A DNA stretch of 8,706 nucleotides from Oscillibacter sp. (GTDB lineage: Bacteria > Bacillota > Clostridia > Oscillospirales > Oscillospiraceae), in contig JAAWIL010000078.1 in assembly GCA_022796315.1 (NCBI GenBank), forward strand, positions 1 to 8,706. The letters are read 5' to 3'. The position numbers and the translations under genes were made by a program. This document shows, piece after piece, positions 5,482 to 8,706 of the stretch; the first letter of the stretch is position 1; each line of letters starts with the position of its first letter. The notes beneath the pieces are model-generated. The model was not told where the DNA came from. It was given only the letters and a program-made list of their open reading frames with translations, and made no database searches.

Positions 5482-6585
5482 TTACTCCGCTTTGGCCTGC
5501 TTCACGGCCTCGATCATCAGGGGGACGATCTTGAACAGGTCGCCCACCAGACCGTAGTCGGCGATGTCAAACATGGGGGCCCGCTCGTCCTTGTTCACGG
5601 CCACGATCAGCTCGGAGTCCTGCATGCCGGCCTTGTGCTGGATGGCGCCGGAGATGCCCAGAGCGAAGTAGATCTTGGGGTGTACGGTCTTGCCGGTCTG
5701 GCCCACCTGATGGTCGGGGGGCAGCCAGCCGGAGTCGATGACGGCACGGGAACCGCCTACCACGGCGTTGCCCAGGGCGTCCGCCAGTTCCCGGGCCAGC
5801 TTGATGCCGCCCTCCACGTCCTTGCTGATGCCGCGGCCCACGGACACCACGATCTCGGCGCCGATCAGGTCCACCTGCTTCTTGGTCTCCTTGACAATCT
5901 CCAGCACCTTGGCCTTGAGATCCCCGTCGTCCAGGGACACGGGGGCCTTGACTACCTCGCAGGCGTCGGCCTTGGCCTGGTCGAAGGGCGCCTTCTTCAT
6001 GACGCCGGGACGGACCGTGGCCATGGCGGGGCGGAACCGGGGGCAGATGATGGTGGCCATCAGGTGGCCGCCGAAGGCGGGGCGGGTCATCTTCAGGTTC
6101 CGGTCCTCCAGATCCCACTTCTGGCCGTCCACGTCCAGCGTGGAGGCCTCCCGCAGGAACTGCTGGTACTTGGGCACGTCGATGTCCAGGTGGGTGCAGT
6201 CGGCGCACAGGCCGGTGTGGAGGCGGGCGGCGCAGCGGGGAGCCAGGTCCCGGCCGATGTTGGACGCGCCCAGCAGCACCACCTCAGGCTTCTCCGCCAT
6301 CACGGTGTCGCAGACCACCTTGGCGTAGGCGTCGGTGGTGTAGTTCTTCAGCAGGGGGTGGTCGCAGACGATCACCTTGTCGGCGCCGTAGCCGCCCAGG
6401 TCCCGGGCCAGGCCCTCCACATTGTCGCCCAGCAGCAGGCCCACCAGCTTGGCGCCCCGCTCGTCGGCCAGCTTCCGGCCCTCGGAGATCAGCTCCAGGG
6501 TCGTATTCATCATCACGCCCTCGCGCTGCTCGCAGAATACCCAAATGTCCTTAAAGGCGCTGATATCAGCACTATTGAATCCCAT
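5482..6585 (-). CDS. etfA: Electron transfer flavoprotein, alpha subunit
   Basis: This 367-residue protein pairs with EtfB and passes electrons to or from the acyl-CoA dehydrogenase. The C-terminal FAD domain is canonical: GGSRAVIDSGWLP (278-290 region), QVGQTGKTV (293-301), YFALGISGAIQHKAGM (306-321), then INxD-like VNKDERAPMF and ADYGLVGD (342-349). The N-terminal domain holds GASNIGRDLAPR (106-117), typical of EtfA. The ATG at 6585 is chosen over a longer open frame reaching 6816, because GGAGGAG lies just upstream and the longer frame would run deep inside etfB. It lies 17 bases after etfB. No iron-sulfur cysteine cluster is visible in the N-terminus, unlike the ferredoxin-fused EtfA of some caffeyl-CoA reductases. 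Confidence 0.96.
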   Translation of the reverse strand: MGFNSADISAFKDIWVFCEQREGVMMNTTLELISEGRKLADERGAKLVGLLLGDNVEGLARDLGGYGADKVIVCDHPLLKNYTTDAYAKVVCDTVMAEKPEVVLLGASNIGRDLAPRCAARLHTGLCADCTHLDIDVPKYQQFLREASTLDVDGQKWDLEDRNLKMTRPAFGGHLMATIICPRFRPAMATVRPGVMKKAPFDQAKADACEVVKAPVSLDDGDLKAKVLEIVKETKKQVDLIGAEIVVSVGRGISKDVEGGIKLARELADALGNAVVGGSRAVIDSGWLPPDHQVGQTGKTVHPKIYFALGISGAIQHKAGMQDSELIVAVNKDERAPMFDIADYGLVGDLFKIVPLMIEAVKQAKAE

Positions 6586-6602
6586 GACGTTCTCCTCCCT
6601 AC

Positions 6603-7406
6603 TTAAATCAGGTGTTTGTTCTTGAGCCGGCCGGTGAGGTCTTCCACCATCTCCTTGTCGGTGCCGGAGAGCATCACGCCCTGGCCCTTCTGGGGCGGGG
6701 TGAAGGACTTGAAGATGTTGGTGGGAGAGCCCTTGAGGCCGATGGTGTCGGGCTCGATCAGAGGCTCGTCTTTCAGGGCGTTGTAGTCCAGCACGGTCAT
6801 GGGCTTGGCGTAGCACTCCATGATGCCCCCCAGGGTCATGTAACGGGGCTTGAGATCCCGGTCCTTGATGCAGGTGATGAGGCAGGGCGTCTGGACCTCG
6901 ATGGTCATATAGCCGTCCTCCAGCATCCGCTTCACGGTGAGCTTGTCGCCGTCCTTCTTGATGTCGGCGGCGTAGGTGACCTGGGGCACATCCAGCTTCT
7001 CGGCGATCTGGGGGCCCACCTGGGCGGTGTCGCCGTCGATGGCCTGGCGGCCGCAGAAGATGATGTCCTCCTTGGAGATGCCCAGCTTGGAGATGCCGGC
7101 GGCGATAATCTGGGAGGTGGCGAAGGTATCGGAGCCGCCGAACTCCCGGGCGGAGATCAGCACGGCGTCATCGGCGCCCATGGCGATGAGCTCCCGGAGC
7201 ATTCCCTCGGCGGGCGGGGGGCCCATGGTGACGGCGGTGACCTGGCAGCCGGTGGCGTCCTTGATGCGCAGGGCCTGCTCCATGGCGCTGAGGTCGTCGG
7301 GATTGATGATGGTGGCCATGGAGGCGCGGTTCAGCGTGCCGTCCGGGTTGACGGCCACCTTGCCGGAGGTATCGGGAACTTGCTTGACGCAGACATAAAT
7401 TCTCAT
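6603..7406 (-). CDS. etfB: Electron transfer flavoprotein, beta subunit
   Basis: This 267-residue partner of EtfA has the N-terminal VCVKQVPDT (5-13), INPDDLSAMEQALRIK (34-49), MGPPPAE (61-67) and MGADDAVL (76-83), and the stretch GRQAIDGDTAQVGPQ (119-133). That last motif is typical of the anaerobic Etf group in which the beta subunit holds FAD rather than AMP and can react with NADH and ferredoxin (flavin-based electron bifurcation). GLKGSPT lies at 223-229. GGGGAG lies ten bases before the ATG at 7406, and the gap to the dehydrogenase gene is 18 bases. A complex of one dehydrogenase with EtfAB, as in butyryl-CoA and acryloyl-CoA reductases, is the likely assembly. Whether it bifurcates cannot be settled from the motif alone. 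Confidence 0.96.
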   Translation of the reverse strand: MRIYVCVKQVPDTSGKVAVNPDGTLNRASMATIINPDDLSAMEQALRIKDATGCQVTAVTMGPPPAEGMLRELIAMGADDAVLISAREFGGSDTFATSQIIAAGISKLGISKEDIIFCGRQAIDGDTAQVGPQIAEKLDVPQVTYAADIKKDGDKLTVKRMLEDGYMTIEVQTPCLITCIKDRDLKPRYMTLGGIMECYAKPMTVLDYNALKDEPLIEPDTIGLKGSPTNIFKSFTPPQKGQGVMLSGTDKEMVEDLTGRLKNKHLI

Positions 7407-7424
7407 GACTCTTACACTCCCCTT

Positions 7425-8570
7425 TTATTTCTTCATGACTTCGCGGGCGATGACGACCTTGTGGATCTCGGAAGTGCCCTCGTAGATCTCCGTAATCTTG
7501 GCGTCGCGGTACATCCGCTCCAGAGGATAGTCCTTCATGAAGCCGTAGCCGCCGTGGATCTGCATGGCCAGATTCGTGACGAACCGGGCGTTCTCGGAGG
7601 CGTTGAGCTTGCACATGGCGGAGTACAGGGTGTAGGGCTGGCCGCTGTCCTGCATCCAGGCGGCCCTCTCCACCAGGGCCCGGGCGGCCGCGGTCTTGGT
7701 GGCCATCTCGGCGATGTACCACTGGATGCCCTGCAGGGCGCCGATGGGCTTGCCGAACTGCACGCGCTCGCCGGCGTACTTCACCGCCAGGTCAATGGCG
7801 CCCTCGGCCACACCCACGGCCTGGGCGCCCACGCCGATGCGGGCCCCGTCCAGGGCCTCCATGGCGATGCGGAAGCCCTTGTTCTCCTTGCCCAGGAGAT
7901 TCTCGGCGGGCACACGGCAGTCCTCGAAGACCAGCTCGGCGGTCTCGGACCCGGCGATGCCCATCTTGGACTCGATCTTGCCGATGCTAAAGCCCGGCAT
8001 ACCTTTCTCCACGATCAGGGCGGAGATGCCCTTGGTGCCCTTGCCGGGGTCGGTCAGGGCGAAGATCACCAGCACGCCGGCGCGGCCGCCGCCGGTGATG
8101 AAGCACTTGGTGCCGTTGAGCACGTACTCGTTGGTGGCGGGGTCAAAGATGGCGGTGGTCTTCACGCCGGCGGCGTCGGAGCCCGCGTTGGGCTCGGTGA
8201 GGGCGAAGGCGCCCAGCTCGCCGCCGGAGGTCAGGCGGGGCAGGTACTTCTTCTTCTGCTCCTCGGTGCCGTGCTTCAGGATGGCGTGGGGGGCAATCAG
8301 GTGGATGGACAGCGTGGCGGCGGAGGACATGCACTTCTTGGCGAACTCGCTGACGGCGATGACCTTCTCCAGGCAGCCGCCGCCGCTGCCGCCGTACTCC
8401 TTGGGGATGCCGATGCCGGTAAGACCCACAGCGGCCATCTTCTTAAAGTTCTCCACGGGGAAGGTGTGGGTCTGGTCGATCTCCTCGGCCATGGGCTCCA
8501 ACTCCGTCTCAGCGAACTGCTGGGCAAGCTTTTTGAGCATCTCCTGCTCTCTGGTCAATGCAAAATCCAT
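7425..8570 (-). CDS. Acyl-CoA dehydrogenase, probably acting as enoyl-CoA reductase
   Basis: This 381-residue flavoenzyme belongs to the short-chain/butyryl-CoA dehydrogenase type. Visible are the FAD-binding FALTEPNAGSDAAG (122-135) and CFITGGG (156-162), the GGYGFMKDYPLERMYRDAKI stretch (from 340), and IYEGTSEI (362-369), whose Glu364 is at the usual catalytic-base position of this subfamily. In fermenting anaerobes with a dedicated EtfAB, such enzymes usually run as enoyl-CoA reductases. Start: in-frame ATGs exist at 8597, 8591, 8579 and 8570. The last (MDFALTREQE) is preferred because AAAGGA lies eight bases upstream and MDF-type N-termini are standard for the family. It is the first gene of the six-gene operon. 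Its start lies only 41 bases from the structured repeat at 8612, and no clear promoter is visible upstream. Confidence 0.95.
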   Translation of the reverse strand: MDFALTREQEMLKKLAQQFAETELEPMAEEIDQTHTFPVENFKKMAAVGLTGIGIPKEYGGSGGGCLEKVIAVSEFAKKCMSSAATLSIHLIAPHAILKHGTEEQKKKYLPRLTSGGELGAFALTEPNAGSDAAGVKTTAIFDPATNEYVLNGTKCFITGGGRAGVLVIFALTDPGKGTKGISALIVEKGMPGFSIGKIESKMGIAGSETAELVFEDCRVPAENLLGKENKGFRIAMEALDGARIGVGAQAVGVAEGAIDLAVKYAGERVQFGKPIGALQGIQWYIAEMATKTAAARALVERAAWMQDSGQPYTLYSAMCKLNASENARFVTNLAMQIHGGYGFMKDYPLERMYRDAKITEIYEGTSEIHKVVIAREVMKK

Positions 8571-8611
8571 TTCGTTCATCCTTTCATTCATTTTCATTCC
8601 ATGGATTCGTC
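8571..8611 (-). other. Short leader between repeat and acyl-CoA dehydrogenase start
   Basis: These 41 bases hold the ribosome binding site AAAGGA and little else. No -35/-10 pair with acceptable spacing is visible here or in the repeat on the minus strand (TATTAA near 8620 has no partner -35). The operon promoter is therefore weak, activator-dependent, or located beyond the window edge. Confidence 0.4.
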
Positions 8612-8706
8612 AGAGCCTGTTTAATATCTCGACGTGTATGGATTGGCGAGTGGATTTTTTGCCCTGCAAGGCAAAAATCCGCAGGCATCCTGACGGATGG
8701 CAAGGA
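8612..8706. repeat. Partial structured repeat (MITE-like), right copy
   Basis: This is the proximal part of the element whose distal part lies at 1-93. It opens with the terminal inverted repeat (8612-8648) and holds an internal dyad, GGATTTTTTGCC at 8652-8663 against GGCAAAAATCC at 8670-8680 (one base bulged), then a small stem CATCC/GGATG at 8686-8699. The last 26 bases repeat positions 1-26 exactly. It has no ORF of its own and ends at the window edge. It lies directly upstream of the catabolic operon, so it may influence that operon's transcription. Confidence 0.65.

Noticed and set aside
3793..6606. A 937-codon open frame on the plus strand
   Set aside because: It lies antisense to the CoA-transferase and etfA genes. 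Their GC-rich third positions make antisense stop codons rare, and the predicted protein is a low-complexity mix of G, H, V, L, A, Q and D with no domain.
6586..6816. N-terminal extension of EtfA
   Set aside because: The frame is open, but the extension is a shadow of etfB and the true start at 6585 has a strong ribosome binding site and the normal EtfA length.
6612..8624. A 670-codon open frame on the plus strand
   Set aside because: It is the same antisense artefact opposite etfB and the acyl-CoA dehydrogenase gene, which are unmistakable on the minus strand.
1..8706. CRISPR array, tRNA, rRNA, transposase, integrase or plasmid replication gene
   Set aside because: I looked for regularly spaced repeats, cloverleaf arms and the relevant protein motifs on both strands and saw none; the only repeats are the end element and simple hairpins.

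Overview
The window looks like chromosomal or accessory DNA of an anaerobic, GC-rich member of the Clostridia, most likely an Oscillospiraceae-type gut bacterium. The grounds are AGGAGG-type ribosome binding sites, sigma-A promoters, small Firmicutes regulator families (DUF2089, DUF3796 with an Xre protein), and an amino-acid-fermentation style acyl-CoA dehydrogenase/Etf operon. The taxon is inferred from family content and style, not from a marker gene.

Layout, left to right. Positions 1-93 are one half of a structured non-coding repeat whose other half closes the window at 8612-8706; the two ends share an exact 26-base sequence. Positions 111-165 hold two back-to-back perfect hairpins. A rightward MerR-family regulator (392-1279) follows a near-consensus promoter with a dyad over its start point, and ends at a strong two-way terminator. 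From 1376 to 3302 lies a more AT-rich block of two small leftward operons, each with an excellent promoter: DUF2089 regulator plus two paralogous small membrane proteins, and a DUF3796 membrane protein plus a compact Xre-type regulator. From 3322 to 8570 a six-gene leftward operon runs in the order acyl-CoA dehydrogenase, EtfB, EtfA, family III CoA-transferase, and two hotdog proteins of the beta-aminoacyl-CoA ammonia-lyase type, ending at a classic terminator.

How the genes may work together (inference). The CoA-transferase would load CoA from a product acyl-CoA onto an incoming acid, probably a beta-amino acid. The hotdog pair would remove ammonia to give an enoyl-CoA. The dehydrogenase with EtfAB would reduce this to the acyl-CoA, which donates CoA to the next substrate. 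That is a closed reductive deamination cycle resembling beta-alanine to propionate conversion in Clostridium propionicum. The most unusual feature is that the two hotdog proteins have lost different, complementary family motifs, which suggests an obligate two-subunit enzyme. The substrate cannot be read from the sequence.

The shared end repeat allows either two dispersed repeat copies flanking the locus or a circular sequence of 8680 bases. If circular, merR and the catabolic operon would be divergent neighbours.
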